Notes under the pieces: generated by a model
Seen by the model: the letters and a program-made list of their open reading frames with translations, nothing else
The model's database searches: none
Told to the model about the DNA's origin: nothing
Made by a program: the position numbers and the translations under genes
Shown here: positions 41,410-50,334 of the stretch, one piece after another
How positions within the stretch are numbered: the stretch's first letter is position 1
How the letters are laid out: each line of letters opens with the position of its first letter
Origin: CAYSPG01 sp964432885
GTDB taxonomy: Bacteria > Bacteroidota > Bacteroidia > AKYH767-A > OLB10
Reading direction: 5' to 3'
Assembly (NCBI GenBank): GCA_964432885.1
Contig: CAYSPG010000004.1
Span: forward strand, 124,001 to 188,000
DNA: 64,000 nt

Positions 41410-41937
41410 ATGCGCGATGACCAAATCATACAAGGCTGTATTGAACGAGACCTTAAAGCACAAAAAATGCTGTATGACAGGCACGCACGCAAAATGATGG
41501 GAGTGTGTTTGAGGTACTGTAAAACCAATGATGAGGCCAAGGATTTGTTGCAGGAGAGTTTTATAAAAGTGTTCGAAAAAATTTCGACATATCGCGCAGA
41601 AGGTTCTTTGGAAGCATGGGTAAAAAAAATAGTTATCACCACAGCACTTGAAGAAATACGAAGAAAAAAGATTGACTTGGTAAAGCTGATGCCCGATGAA
41701 TATTTAGCAGAAGAAGATCAAATAGCATCTGACAGTAAAATACAAACCAAAGATTTGCTTAACATCATACAACAGTTGCCCGAAGGATTTAAAGTAATAT
41801 TTAACTTATACGCAATAGAAGGATACACCCACCCCGAAATAGCCGAAAAACTAAACATTACCGAAGGAACATCAAAATCGCAATACGCCCGCGCCCGCGC
41901 ATACATACAACGATTATTAGTAGCCGAAAAAATATAA
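41410..41937 (+). CDS. ECF-type RNA polymerase sigma factor
   Basis: 175 residues from the ATG at 41410 (MRDDQIIQGCIERD); a longer frame to 41296 has no family similarity and precedes the promoter. Region 2 is LYDRHARKMMGVCLRYCKTN...AKDLLQESFIKVFE, with the DLLQESF core; region 4 is LPEGFKVIFNLYAIEGYTHPEIAEKLNITEGTSKSQ (given in parts: LPEGFKVIFNLYAIEG and AEKLNITEGTSKSQ) with the helix-turn-helix. It redirects RNA polymerase to a small regulon, normally held by an anti-sigma factor. The stop (TAA, 41935-41937) abuts the ATG of the next gene at 41938, so the two are translationally coupled, as sigma/anti-sigma pairs often are. Confidence 0.93.
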   Translation: MRDDQIIQGCIERDLKAQKMLYDRHARKMMGVCLRYCKTNDEAKDLLQESFIKVFEKISTYRAEGSLEAWVKKIVITTALEEIRRKKIDLVKLMPDEYLAEEDQIASDSKIQTKDLLNIIQQLPEGFKVIFNLYAIEGYTHPEIAEKLNITEGTSKSQYARARAYIQRLLVAEKI

Positions 41938-42837
41938 ATGCCCAACAACAATAACGATATCGAAAAACTTTTTAAAGATGCATTCGACCAGTTTGAGCCG
42001 AATGTAGATGCATCGGTATGGAGCGGAGTGGAGCAGGGAATAAAAAACATACCTGCCGCACCTGCCGCTGCTGTTGTAAAATCGTTTTCGGCAATAAAAG
42101 CCGCTGTTGCCATTATTGCCACTGCCACCGTTGGTTTTGTTACATACACATTTATAAGTACAAAAAGTCCCGAAGCCATTGTTACACCCACACCTGCTAC
42201 CGCCATTGTTACACAAAATGATGCACCTGCATCCGAAGAAATAAAAATACCATTGGGTGATAATGCATCCGTTCAAAAAACAGCAACAGAAAAAACGAGT
42301 ATTCAAAACAGCACACCACAAACGGCACCTCAGCAAACTTCGGTTAATGAAAAATCCGATGTGCCAAATACTCCCGCTGCAATGGTAGAAGGCGCTGCAC
42401 CATCTTATGCTGCTCCATCAGTTAAGCAACCTCAGCCCGAGCCATCAGCTACCCATGCTGCCGAACCAAAGCAAACGACTGCCGAGCCCAAACAAACCGA
42501 ATCCCTTAATGAGCCGGCCGACACTAAAGACAACACGGCTATTAAAACCATAGAAACTTGTGATTTAAAACTACCAAACACATTTACTCCTAACGGGGAT
42601 GATATAAACGATACATATTTTATTGACGATAACAACTTATCATCTGTACAAGTAAAGATTTTAGATTTGCGCGGCAATGTTATAAAGCAATGGAGCAACA
42701 TGGGAGGTATGTGGGACGGAAAACTTGCCAATAACACCGAAGCACCCAACGGCACCTACCTGTTAATTTTAAATGCAGTATGCAAAAACGGAGAGCCGTT
42801 TAACAAAAAAATTCAAATACGATTAATACGACAATAA
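41938..42837 (+). CDS. membrane protein joining an anti-sigma-like N-terminus to a CHU_C/T9SS type B-like domain
   Basis: 299 residues. Residues 1-45 are cytoplasmic by the topology and contain LFKDAFDQFEPNVDASVW, a pattern common at the N-termini of Bacteroidota anti-sigma-like membrane proteins. One transmembrane helix follows (about 54-73). Residues 75-205 are a long Pro/Thr/Gln/Ala-rich linker, long enough to cross much of the periplasm. Residues 208-299 match the gliding motility-associated C-terminal (type B sorting) domain: LPNTFTPNGDDINDTYFI, VQVKILDLRGNVIKQW, MWDGKLANN, NGTYLLILNAVC. There is no cleavable signal peptide, so the C-terminal domain is probably tethered in the periplasm. 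Start abuts the sigma factor stop; the next gene, 40 bases on, is a type B cargo. The anti-sigma role is inference from position and N-terminal pattern. Confidence 0.75.
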   Translation: MPNNNNDIEKLFKDAFDQFEPNVDASVWSGVEQGIKNIPAAPAAAVVKSFSAIKAAVAIIATATVGFVTYTFISTKSPEAIVTPTPATAIVTQNDAPASEEIKIPLGDNASVQKTATEKTSIQNSTPQTAPQQTSVNEKSDVPNTPAAMVEGAAPSYAAPSVKQPQPEPSATHAAEPKQTTAEPKQTESLNEPADTKDNTAIKTIETCDLKLPNTFTPNGDDINDTYFIDDNNLSSVQVKILDLRGNVIKQWSNMGGMWDGKLANNTEAPNGTYLLILNAVCKNGEPFNKKIQIRLIRQ

Positions 42838-42877
42838 AAATAAATAACTAATACACTTACCAAAAATTCAAATTAAC

Positions 42878-45800
42878 ATGAGAAAAGTTCTATTACTACT
42901 TGTTACTGCCATGGTAACAGCACTTGGCCTGGTGCCAATGCAAACAATAGCATCGCACAATACGGGCGGTGATATTTCATACACCTATACCGGTGTGGCA
43001 AACACTTATTTATTAAGATATCGCTTTTATCGCGATCAGGCAGGAATTAATGCCCCTGCTCAAATAAATCTTTGCTACTCATCTTTATCAGCAGGATTAA
43101 ATGGCAACGCCATTTTGTTACCAGCTCCCGGCACCGGAACTTTAATTCCTGCTTCGCCTTGCGTACCCGCAGGTTCGGGTTATAACATTGAAGAGTGGAT
43201 TTACGAAGGAACCGTAGTGGTACCTCAAGCCGCAAACGACTGGATTTTTGACTATTCGGAATGTTGCCGTAATGGAGCGGTTGATAATGTTCAGCCAAAC
43301 GGGTTATATGTATATGTAAAAATGGATAACCTTAACTATCCTACCAACAGTTCGCCAGCATTTACTTCAATACCGGTTACTGAGTTTTGTGTAAACAACC
43401 CATTTTACTGGAACCAGCAGGCCTTTGATATTGATGGAGACAGCTTGGTGTATTCGGTTATTACTGCCCAAGATGCAAATGGAGGTTGTCCATATCAGCC
43501 ATTCCCATGTACTTATATTTCTCCTTATACTCCTACCGATCCTTTAACTACTGCTAACGGCTTTAATATAAACATCAATACTGGTGTTATTTACTTTACG
43601 CCAACTGTTCAAGGTACTTATGTAATAGCTGTGCTTTGCGAAGAGTTTGACCCCATTACCGGAATTAAAAAAGGCGAACTTAACCGCGATATGCAAATTA
43701 ACGTAACCACCTCCTGCAACATTATTCCTCCTGCATTTGATTCTACATTCCAGGTTGGTGGAATAAATATTGTGGTTGACGGTTTAACTTCTTTCTGCGA
43801 TGATTCCATGTTTTGGCTCACGTTTGATCCCGAAATACAGTGCGGTTCAGTATTGCCATCAGATATTCGCTTTACCGATCCTAACGGAACACCCAATCCT
43901 GTGGTGGCTGCACAGCCCTGGAACTGTGCAAATGGTTTAACAGATTCAGTTCTTGTTACCCTTCTTTATCCAATACAACAAGGCACATCGTATGTATATA
44001 CCAAAGTTGGTTTTGACGGCAACACATTCCTTAGCGAGTGCGGCTCATCCATGCCCGAGTTCGACAGTATTGCCATCAATCTTATTGACTCAAGTATTTA
44101 CACCTTTAATGCTAATGATACCGTTGGTTGTTCATTTAATTACCTAACACTTAACACCAATCAGGCTGTTGACTGTTACACCATCACATCAGGCGCTACA
44201 GAGTTTACATTGGTTGATGCTAATGGTACTGTAATTCCAATTACAGGCATAACCTGCACAGGCCATTATTCAAACACATTTAACTTTACCGTTAATCCTC
44301 CGGCAGGTGTGGTAGGGCCATTATATCTTACTACACAAAACGGAGTTGACGGCAATACCTTTACCAATGCCTGCGGCACAGCGGCCCCTGCCGGTGATAC
44401 CATTGCTGTTATTCAGGTGCTTACTTACTTGCCTGTAAATGCAGGTCCCGATATTTCTCAGTGCGAAAATTTACCTGCACCAACTCTTGATGCCGGTGCG
44501 TTTTCACCAACTGCTGTATATAGCTGGGTGGGCCCTAACGGATTTACTGCTTCTTCTCAACAAATTTCGGCCAACCAAACCGGCACTTACATTGTAAATG
44601 TTAGTGATGGCGCATCATGCCAGGGAAGCGATACAGTAAACATTACGCTGCTTTCGGCTCCAAGTGTTAACCTTGGTCCAGATATTCAACTTTGCACCAA
44701 CGACCCATTTCCATTTTTAGATGCAGGTAACACAGGTGCTACTTACCAGTGGTATTACAATGGCTTATTGTTACCTGGCGAAATAAACCAGCTTATTTTC
44801 CCCGACACTGCAGGTAGCTATGTGGTAGCTGTTGATTTGGGCGGTGGTTGTTTAGGATACGATACCGTAACCATTACTGTTAATTCACAACTTGTTATTA
44901 CACTTCCTACCGACCAAACACTTTGTTCTAATGATCCATTACCAGTTCTTGATGCCGGTTTAGCAGGCGCAACTTATCAATGGTCATTAGGTGGTATTCC
45001 AATATCAGGCGCTACAAATCAAACGTATCCTGTAACCGGTGCCGGAACATATTCTGTACTTGTTACCAGTCCAACAAACTGTACCGGAACCGACAGCTAT
45101 AATCTTACCATTATACCGGCACCGTCAGTAAGTATTGCAACCAGCGATACGGTTTATTGCTATGGCGACCCGGTTGACTTGCTTGATGCAGGCAATGCAG
45201 GTGCCACATTCCAATGGCAGTTAAACGGCACCAACATTTCGGGCGCCACTAACCAAACATTTACACCTACACAGTCGGGATTATACTCAGTTAACGTAAG
45301 CAATGGCGGCCTGTGCGATGCAGCAGGTTCAGTAAACATTTTTATTGACCAGCAATTGCAGGTTTCGGTAAACGACCTTACCTACTGCCAGGGTGCTACA
45401 GGAAATCAGTTAACCGCAAACACATCCAATGTTGGTATTACTTACCAATGGAATTTTAATGGCGGACAAATTGCGGGTGCCACCAACTCAACATACACTC
45501 CATCTCAGGGAGGTGGTCAGTACTCTGTAACCATAACAACCACTTCGGTTGCTGCATGTAGCATTACATCAAACATTGCAAACGTTACCGAGGTGCCAAA
45601 TCCACAACCATCGTTAAGCAATGTAAATGCTTGTGATGGCGCACAGGTAACTACCTTAAACGCCAATGCAACAGGTAATACATACCAGTGGTCGTTAAAC
45701 GGAAATGCAATAAGTGGCGCTACCAATCCAAGCTATACACCAACCTTAAGCGTTGGAGCAAACACGTACAGTGTAGTGGTAACTAATACCTCATCTGGTG

Positions 45801-46567
45801 TAAACTGCACCGGTACTGCTCAAATGACCTATACGGTTAATGCAAATCCAACAGTATATATCAGTGATGTAAACCAGTGTGATAATGGTCAAGCCGTTTC
45901 GCTTGATGCTGGTGTAGGTGCAACATCATATCAGTGGAGCACCAACGCCAATACACAGTCAATCTCAGTATCAGCATCAGGAACTTACACTGTTACCATT
46001 ACCGATGCCAATGGCTGCACAGGTACTGCTTCACCAACGGTAACCTTAAACGCACGCCCACAGCCTGCAATTGTTGATGGCAATGGCGAAGGCAATGAAG
46101 TTTTCTTCTGCGATAATCCTCCATATCCTGTGTTATCATCAGGCATAAACAATGCTGCTGCATGGTCATGGTCGCTTGATGGCACTTTGCTTAACTGGAA
46201 TGAGGCAACATTAGAAGTATCTGAGCCTGGTATTTACAGTGTGCTTGTTACCGATGCTAACGGATGTACCAATACCGATGAAATTACGGTTATTCAAAAT
46301 GGATGCGAGGTAGTGGTACCAAACGTGTTTACACCAAACGGTGACGGATTTAACCAGGTATTCTTTATCGAAAACCTTGACGATTTTAAAACCCGTAAGC
46401 TTGTAATTTACAATCGTTGGGGTAAAGAAGTTTTCTCGGCCAACCCTTATGATAACAAATGGGATGGTGGCGATGTATCATCAGGTACTTATTACTGGGT
46501 GCTTGAATATGCAAACGAAAACATCAGTGAAACAAAACACGGAATTGTTACCATAATAAAAGAGTAA
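42878..46567 (+). CDS. giant T9SS type B (gliding-associated) surface protein with Ig-like repeats
   Basis: 1229 residues. Signal peptide about 1-26 (ending QTIAS). The first 280 mature residues (HNTGGDISYTYTG, YRFYRDQAG, YSECCRNG, ATGTPTDPLTT-like strands, GVIYFTPTVQGTYVIAV) match a domain common at the start of large gliding/T9SS proteins of Bacteroidota. Then about ten Ig-like/PKD-like repeats (ATYQWSLGGIPISGATNQTY, SLDAGVGATSYQWSTNA). The last 85 residues are a type B sorting domain: VPNVFTPNGDGFNQVFFIE, LVIYNRWGKEVF, NKWDGGDVSSGTYYWVLEY. It follows the sigma/anti-sigma-like pair after 40 bases and ends at a strong terminator, so the three form one unit. Confidence 0.88.
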   Translation: MRKVLLLLVTAMVTALGLVPMQTIASHNTGGDISYTYTGVANTYLLRYRFYRDQAGINAPAQINLCYSSLSAGLNGNAILLPAPGTGTLIPASPCVPAGSGYNIEEWIYEGTVVVPQAANDWIFDYSECCRNGAVDNVQPNGLYVYVKMDNLNYPTNSSPAFTSIPVTEFCVNNPFYWNQQAFDIDGDSLVYSVITAQDANGGCPYQPFPCTYISPYTPTDPLTTANGFNININTGVIYFTPTVQGTYVIAVLCEEFDPITGIKKGELNRDMQINVTTSCNIIPPAFDSTFQVGGINIVVDGLTSFCDDSMFWLTFDPEIQCGSVLPSDIRFTDPNGTPNPVVAAQPWNCANGLTDSVLVTLLYPIQQGTSYVYTKVGFDGNTFLSECGSSMPEFDSIAINLIDSSIYTFNANDTVGCSFNYLTLNTNQAVDCYTITSGATEFTLVDANGTVIPITGITCTGHYSNTFNFTVNPPAGVVGPLYLTTQNGVDGNTFTNACGTAAPAGDTIAVIQVLTYLPVNAGPDISQCENLPAPTLDAGAFSPTAVYSWVGPNGFTASSQQISANQTGTYIVNVSDGASCQGSDTVNITLLSAPSVNLGPDIQLCTNDPFPFLDAGNTGATYQWYYNGLLLPGEINQLIFPDTAGSYVVAVDLGGGCLGYDTVTITVNSQLVITLPTDQTLCSNDPLPVLDAGLAGATYQWSLGGIPISGATNQTYPVTGAGTYSVLVTSPTNCTGTDSYNLTIIPAPSVSIATSDTVYCYGDPVDLLDAGNAGATFQWQLNGTNISGATNQTFTPTQSGLYSVNVSNGGLCDAAGSVNIFIDQQLQVSVNDLTYCQGATGNQLTANTSNVGITYQWNFNGGQIAGATNSTYTPSQGGGQYSVTITTTSVAACSITSNIANVTEVPNPQPSLSNVNACDGAQVTTLNANATGNTYQWSLNGNAISGATNPSYTPTLSVGANTYSVVVTNTSSGVNCTGTAQMTYTVNANPTVYISDVNQCDNGQAVSLDAGVGATSYQWSTNANTQSISVSASGTYTVTITDANGCTGTASPTVTLNARPQPAIVDGNGEGNEVFFCDNPPYPVLSSGINNAAAWSWSLDGTLLNWNEATLEVSEPGIYSVLVTDANGCTNTDEITVIQNGCEVVVPNVFTPNGDGFNQVFFIENLDDFKTRKLVIYNRWGKEVFSANPYDNKWDGGDVSSGTYYWVLEYANENISETKHGIVTIIKE

Positions 46568-46593
46568 TTTAAACCGTAAGTTTATATTTTTGC

Positions 46594-46632
46594 AAAGACG
46601 TTCATCTCTACGATGAGCGTCTTTGTTTTTTT
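46594..46632 (+). terminator. terminator of the sigma factor/type B cargo operon
   Basis: Stem 46594-46606 with 46612-46624 (AAAGACGTTCATC type, one wobble), 5-base loop and eight-base T run; 27 bases after the stop. A TATTTTTG (46585-46592) just before it may be the metF -7 element. Confidence 0.9.
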
Positions 46633-46643
46633 AGTCAATACGT

Positions 46644-47597
46644 ATGAAAGTAACCGAACACATAAAAAATTCGAAGCAAACGCTTTTCTCCATCGAAATT
46701 TTACCTCCGCTTAAGGGCAAAAGCATCAAATCAATTTTTGATGTAATAGACCCATTGATGGAATTTAAACCACCGTTTATTGATGTAACTTATCATCGCG
46801 AAGAGTTTGTTTACAAAAAACGTGAGGGCGGATACCTTGAAAAAATATCCATTCGTAAACGACCGGGCACAGTAGGTATTTGCGCTGCAATTATTAACAG
46901 GTATAAAACAGATGCAGTGCCGCATATTATATGCGGAGGCTTTAGCCGCGAAGAAACCGAGAACGCTTTGATTGACTTAAATTTTTTGGGAATAGATAAT
47001 GTGCTGCTGCTGCGTGGCGATGCCGTAAAAACCGAAACACATTTTGTACCCGAAAAAGACGGACACCAATATGCCATTGACTTAATTGAGCAGGTGGTAC
47101 ACATGAACAATGGAAAATTTTTGGATGAGGATTTGCGTGGTGTAGAGCCAACATCATTTTGCATAGGTGCTGCAGGTTATCCCGAAAAACATTTTGAAGC
47201 ACCCAACCTGATGTCGGACATAAAAAACTTAAAACGCAAGGTTGATGCCGGTGCCGACTATGTGGTAACACAAATGTTTTTTGATAACGAAAAGTATTAC
47301 CAGTTTGTAAAACTATGCCGCGAAAACGGAATAAACGTTCCAATCATTCCCGGATTAAAACCGCTAACCACAAAAAAACAGGCTGCCGTGCTGCCCAAAA
47401 CTTTTTACATTGACATACCGTACGATTTTTTATCTGAAATTGAAAAATGCAAAACCGATGATGAGGTAAAAGAAGTTGGAATTAAGTGGGCCACACAACA
47501 ATCAAAAGAGCTTATAAAATTTGGTGTTCCCTGCCTGCATTATTACACCATGGGTAGCCCCGAAAATATCAGAAGGATTGCAAGTGAGGTGTTTTGA
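46644..47597 (+). CDS. metF: methylenetetrahydrofolate reductase
   Basis: 317 residues; FAD enzyme that reduces 5,10-methylene-THF to 5-methyl-THF for methionine synthesis. TIM-barrel motifs: FSIEILPP with catalytic E18, HIICGGFSREETENAL, NVLLLRGDAV with the FAD/folate loop, FCIGAAGYPEKHFEAP, and DYVVTQMFFDNEKYYQFV followed by VPIIPGLKPL. Length is normal for bacterial MetF. It follows a terminator and so has its own start, perhaps from TATTTTTG at 46585-46592. Confidence 0.96.
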   Translation: MKVTEHIKNSKQTLFSIEILPPLKGKSIKSIFDVIDPLMEFKPPFIDVTYHREEFVYKKREGGYLEKISIRKRPGTVGICAAIINRYKTDAVPHIICGGFSREETENALIDLNFLGIDNVLLLRGDAVKTETHFVPEKDGHQYAIDLIEQVVHMNNGKFLDEDLRGVEPTSFCIGAAGYPEKHFEAPNLMSDIKNLKRKVDAGADYVVTQMFFDNEKYYQFVKLCRENGINVPIIPGLKPLTTKKQAAVLPKTFYIDIPYDFLSEIEKCKTDDEVKEVGIKWATQQSKELIKFGVPCLHYYTMGSPENIRRIASEVF

Positions 47598-47623
47598 AAT
47601 ACTCACAATATTAAACTTTACAC

Positions 47624-49738
47624 TTATTGTTTTAATGATTGAAGTATTTTCTCCCCCTCATCTTTTTGCCCGGTCATAATTAATGTAATGCCTAAATTGT
47701 TTAGTGCTTTTATGTTATTGGGATTTTGCTCAAGCGCCTTTTTAAACCACACTATGGCATTGTTGTAATCTTTTAGGGCAGCATAGCTGTTTCCAATGTT
47801 GTTAATGGCATCTTCGTTGGCATTGTTTAATGCAAGTGCTTTTTTATAACAGGTAATAGCTTGGGTAAAATTTTGCATGTGGGCATACGTATTCCCCATG
47901 TTGTAATGTGTGCCATCAGCAGCGCTGTCAAGCACAATTGCTTTTTTAAGCGCATCAAGCGATAAATCAAACTTACTCATCTCATCATAAAACACGCCAA
48001 GGTTGCTATACGCATCGGCCATATTGGGATTTAAATCAATGGCATGGTTAAGCGCTTTAATGCTTTGCTCATACATTTTGGCTTTACCGCAGGCTACTCC
48101 CCATGCAACAAAAAAACCGGCATCGGTAAATGTTTTATGTTTAGCGGCAAGTTCAAAGTTGGTTACTGCACGCGTAAAATCACTTTTCTCTTTGTATGCT
48201 ATGCCAAGGTGGTAATATGCATCGGCATAGGTGCTTAATATGCTTACGCCTTTTTCTAATTGTACAATGCTTTTGTCAAGCAACGCCTGTTTTTTGTTTT
48301 CATTTTTTTCTTTTAGCGCCTGTTCAATTAATATGGCGCTTCCGTATGCATAGCGTATGCGGGCACTTTCAGGGTTTGTTTTTACATCGGCAGCAAGCAG
48401 GGTTAAGTTGTTTTTCCAATCAGTGTTGCGCGAAATGGTTTTTACCGAAAACAAAAAACAAACAATAAACACAGCAACAACAAATCCTTTATTGGATTTA
48501 TACAATGCGTTAAAATTTATTTTTTCGGTTGCTCTTGTGTCGGCTTTAAAAAATTTAGCAAGAACAAGAATTGCTGCAATACAAAATCCAAGCGAAGGCA
48601 TGTATGTAAACCGTTCGGCAAACACCGATTCAATAAGAAAAAACACGTTACTAACCAGCGAGATGGTAAACAGAAAAAACAAAATGCCGAATGAAACAGC
48701 ATTACGGTTTTTAAATTCTTTTATAGCAAAGACGAATAATGCAGCATAAATAAGTACCGAAGCAAGTGCACCACCATTTGTTAACCCCACATTAGGAAAC
48801 GTATTAAACGAATAATCAAAACTCAGCGGGTGCGGAATAAAAAGCGTCAACAAATATTTTCCTAATATCATCATAGCCGTTGCAAATTTTTCAGTGAAGG
48901 ATGATGCGTTTACTATAGAGTTGTTTATGGCCTGTATCTCTGTAAAGTTGGTTAAACCTTTTAATACGCTTACGCGGATTAGCATATAAACACCTGCCGC
49001 TGCTAATGGAAATAAAGAAGGCTGTAAGCACTTTTTTATTTCAGCACCACGAAAAAAATAAAGTAACAATGGAAAAATAAAAATGCATGTAATGGCAATT
49101 TCTTTTGAAAGGAGCGCCAGCAAAAAAGTAAAACAACAAAGTAAAGCATTCACTATTTTCCTTGAATCGAAATACAAAACAAACTGCCTGAAAGAAATTA
49201 CGGTAAACAAAAAACAAAGTATTTCATCGCTGCTTTTAATGTTCGCCACCACCTCGGTATGTATAGGATGCGTTACATAAAGCAACGTAATGGCAAAAGG
49301 AATTATAATGTTTTGATTTTTGAATAAAAGCACCAGCGTAGTGAACAACACAAAAGCGGTAAGTGCAAACAACAAAATATTGGTAATATGCCCCGGCAGT
49401 GGATTATCCGGTGCAAGCTGCCATTGAATTGCAAACAAAGCAACCGAAAGCGGGCGATATAAACTTTCCTGCCGCTCCCAAAAACCTTTGCGGTAAGGGC
49501 TCGAAAAAATTTCAGGAATAGCCTTTATACCCTGCACGGTAAGTTTGTTGTTTTTCATTACCGTGGCATCATCAACAGTAAAATCGTGGCCAATGGTATT
49601 TATGTATAAAAAAAATGCAATAGCAGAAAGCAAAAATGCAAGATAGCGTGTTGCTTTTTTGAGTGAAACTTGGTTTTTAAAATTGCCCGACCCGGCAACA
49701 GAAACTTTAGAAGAAAGTTCTTTTTTCTTTTTTTTCAC
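47624..49738 (-). CDS. TMTC-like membrane protein with TPR repeats
   Basis: 704 residues. About nine transmembrane helices in the first 450 residues, with the first-loop motif DFTVDDATV (D56-D57) and HPIHTEVVANIKSSDEI (about 160-176), the signatures of TMTC/O-mannosyltransferase-like GT-C proteins. From about 465 to 700 are TPR repeats (AYYHLGIAYKEKSDFTRAV, AYSNLGVFYDEMSKFDLSLD, AINNIGNSYAALKDYNNAIV). Probable protein or lipid glycosylation with a TPR partner-binding tail; Bacteroidota glycosylate many periplasmic proteins, but this protein's substrate is unknown. It converges with metF, 26 bases between stops. Confidence 0.75.
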   Translation of the reverse strand: MKKKKKELSSKVSVAGSGNFKNQVSLKKATRYLAFLLSAIAFFLYINTIGHDFTVDDATVMKNNKLTVQGIKAIPEIFSSPYRKGFWERQESLYRPLSVALFAIQWQLAPDNPLPGHITNILLFALTAFVLFTTLVLLFKNQNIIIPFAITLLYVTHPIHTEVVANIKSSDEILCFLFTVISFRQFVLYFDSRKIVNALLCCFTFLLALLSKEIAITCIFIFPLLLYFFRGAEIKKCLQPSLFPLAAAGVYMLIRVSVLKGLTNFTEIQAINNSIVNASSFTEKFATAMMILGKYLLTLFIPHPLSFDYSFNTFPNVGLTNGGALASVLIYAALFVFAIKEFKNRNAVSFGILFFLFTISLVSNVFFLIESVFAERFTYMPSLGFCIAAILVLAKFFKADTRATEKINFNALYKSNKGFVVAVFIVCFLFSVKTISRNTDWKNNLTLLAADVKTNPESARIRYAYGSAILIEQALKEKNENKKQALLDKSIVQLEKGVSILSTYADAYYHLGIAYKEKSDFTRAVTNFELAAKHKTFTDAGFFVAWGVACGKAKMYEQSIKALNHAIDLNPNMADAYSNLGVFYDEMSKFDLSLDALKKAIVLDSAADGTHYNMGNTYAHMQNFTQAITCYKKALALNNANEDAINNIGNSYAALKDYNNAIVWFKKALEQNPNNIKALNNLGITLIMTGQKDEGEKILQSLKQ

Positions 49739-49817
49739 CGGATTAAAATTTTGTGTTACAAAGAAAAATTAAAAAAGCAATATTAAGCCACAAAACCTAT
49801 GAACACTACCCCCTAAA

Positions 49818-49853
49818 AATACAAAGCGGGACGCCACTTGCGTGGACGCCCCG
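49818..49853 (-). terminator. hairpin terminator after tatA
   Basis: Imperfect stem around 49827-49853 (CGGG.CGCCAC / GTGG.CGCCCCG) with a T-rich stretch on the minus strand beyond 49826 (TTTGTATTTTTA); tatA ends 23 bases upstream. Confidence 0.6.
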
Positions 49854-49876
49854 AAGCCATGAAAACTATTTTTGAA

Positions 49877-50074
49877 TTATTTTTCTAATTTATCGTCTTC
49901 CTTTTTTTCGTCAACGCCTGACGATGCATTTTTAAACTCGCGTATTCCTTTACCTAATCCTTTTGCAAGTTCGGGTAATTTTTTACCTCCAAAGAACAGC
50001 AGCAAAACTAATACAATTAGTAATACCTCTGTTCCGCCCAACGCCCACAACAATAATCCCATTAACCCTGTCAT
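49877..50074 (-). CDS. tatA: twin-arginine translocase subunit TatA/E
   Basis: 65 residues. TatA forms the size-adaptable pore of the Tat export system in the inner membrane. A short N-terminus, one transmembrane helix (about 15-30, TEVLLIVLVLLLFFGG), the hinge FFGGKKLPELAKGLG and an amphipathic helix GKGIREFKNA, then an acidic tail: exactly the TatA/E plan. tatC is not in the window. It follows a small membrane protein and is close to an EnvC-like gene on the same strand. Confidence 0.94.
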   Translation of the reverse strand: MTGLMGLLLWALGGTEVLLIVLVLLLFFGGKKLPELAKGLGKGIREFKNASSGVDEKKEDDKLEK

Positions 50075-50077
50075 TTT

Positions 50078-50248
50078 TTAAAATCTTATTTTGTCTTGTT
50101 TACCGATTAAATATAGTGCAAATGTAACAGGAATAAGTATAAGTACAACTATCCATCCTGTTTTTTTTGCCGGCTTATCATCCAAACTTTGCTTTACAAT
50201 AAAACCAAGCATAAAGGCAGCAAGCAATGCAATAAGTAAAAGAACCAC
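50078..50248 (-). CDS. small two-helix membrane protein upstream of tatA
   Basis: Not marked by an ATG: the frame opens after a TAG stop and the first usable start is GTG at 50248 (ATT at 50257 is the other possibility), giving 56 residues. It encodes two hydrophobic helices (MVLLLIALLAAFMLGFIV and WIVVLILIPVTFALYLIG) with a short basic loop (KPAKKTG). The stop is 3 bases before the tatA ATG, so it is in the same operon. A TACATTTG -7 element lies 24 bases before the GTG. No family recognised; the tight coupling suggests an envelope role. Confidence 0.6.
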   Translation of the reverse strand: MVLLLIALLAAFMLGFIVKQSLDDKPAKKTGWIVVLILIPVTFALYLIGKQDKIRF

Positions 50249-50271
50249 TTTTTTAATTACTAACTATGTGT

Positions 50272-50279
50272 CAAATGTA
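50272..50279 (-). promoter_or_regulatory. -7 promoter element of the small membrane protein/tatA operon
   Basis: Minus strand TACATTTG, exact TAnnTTTG match; TTTTG lies upstream with a 16-base spacing, short of the usual 19-21. Predicted transcription start falls about 15 bases before the GTG. Confidence 0.45.
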
Positions 50280-50334
50280 TAAATATTTTAAAACGCAAAA
50301 TGTTTTTGTTGAAAAAATCATGGAAGAAAAAACA

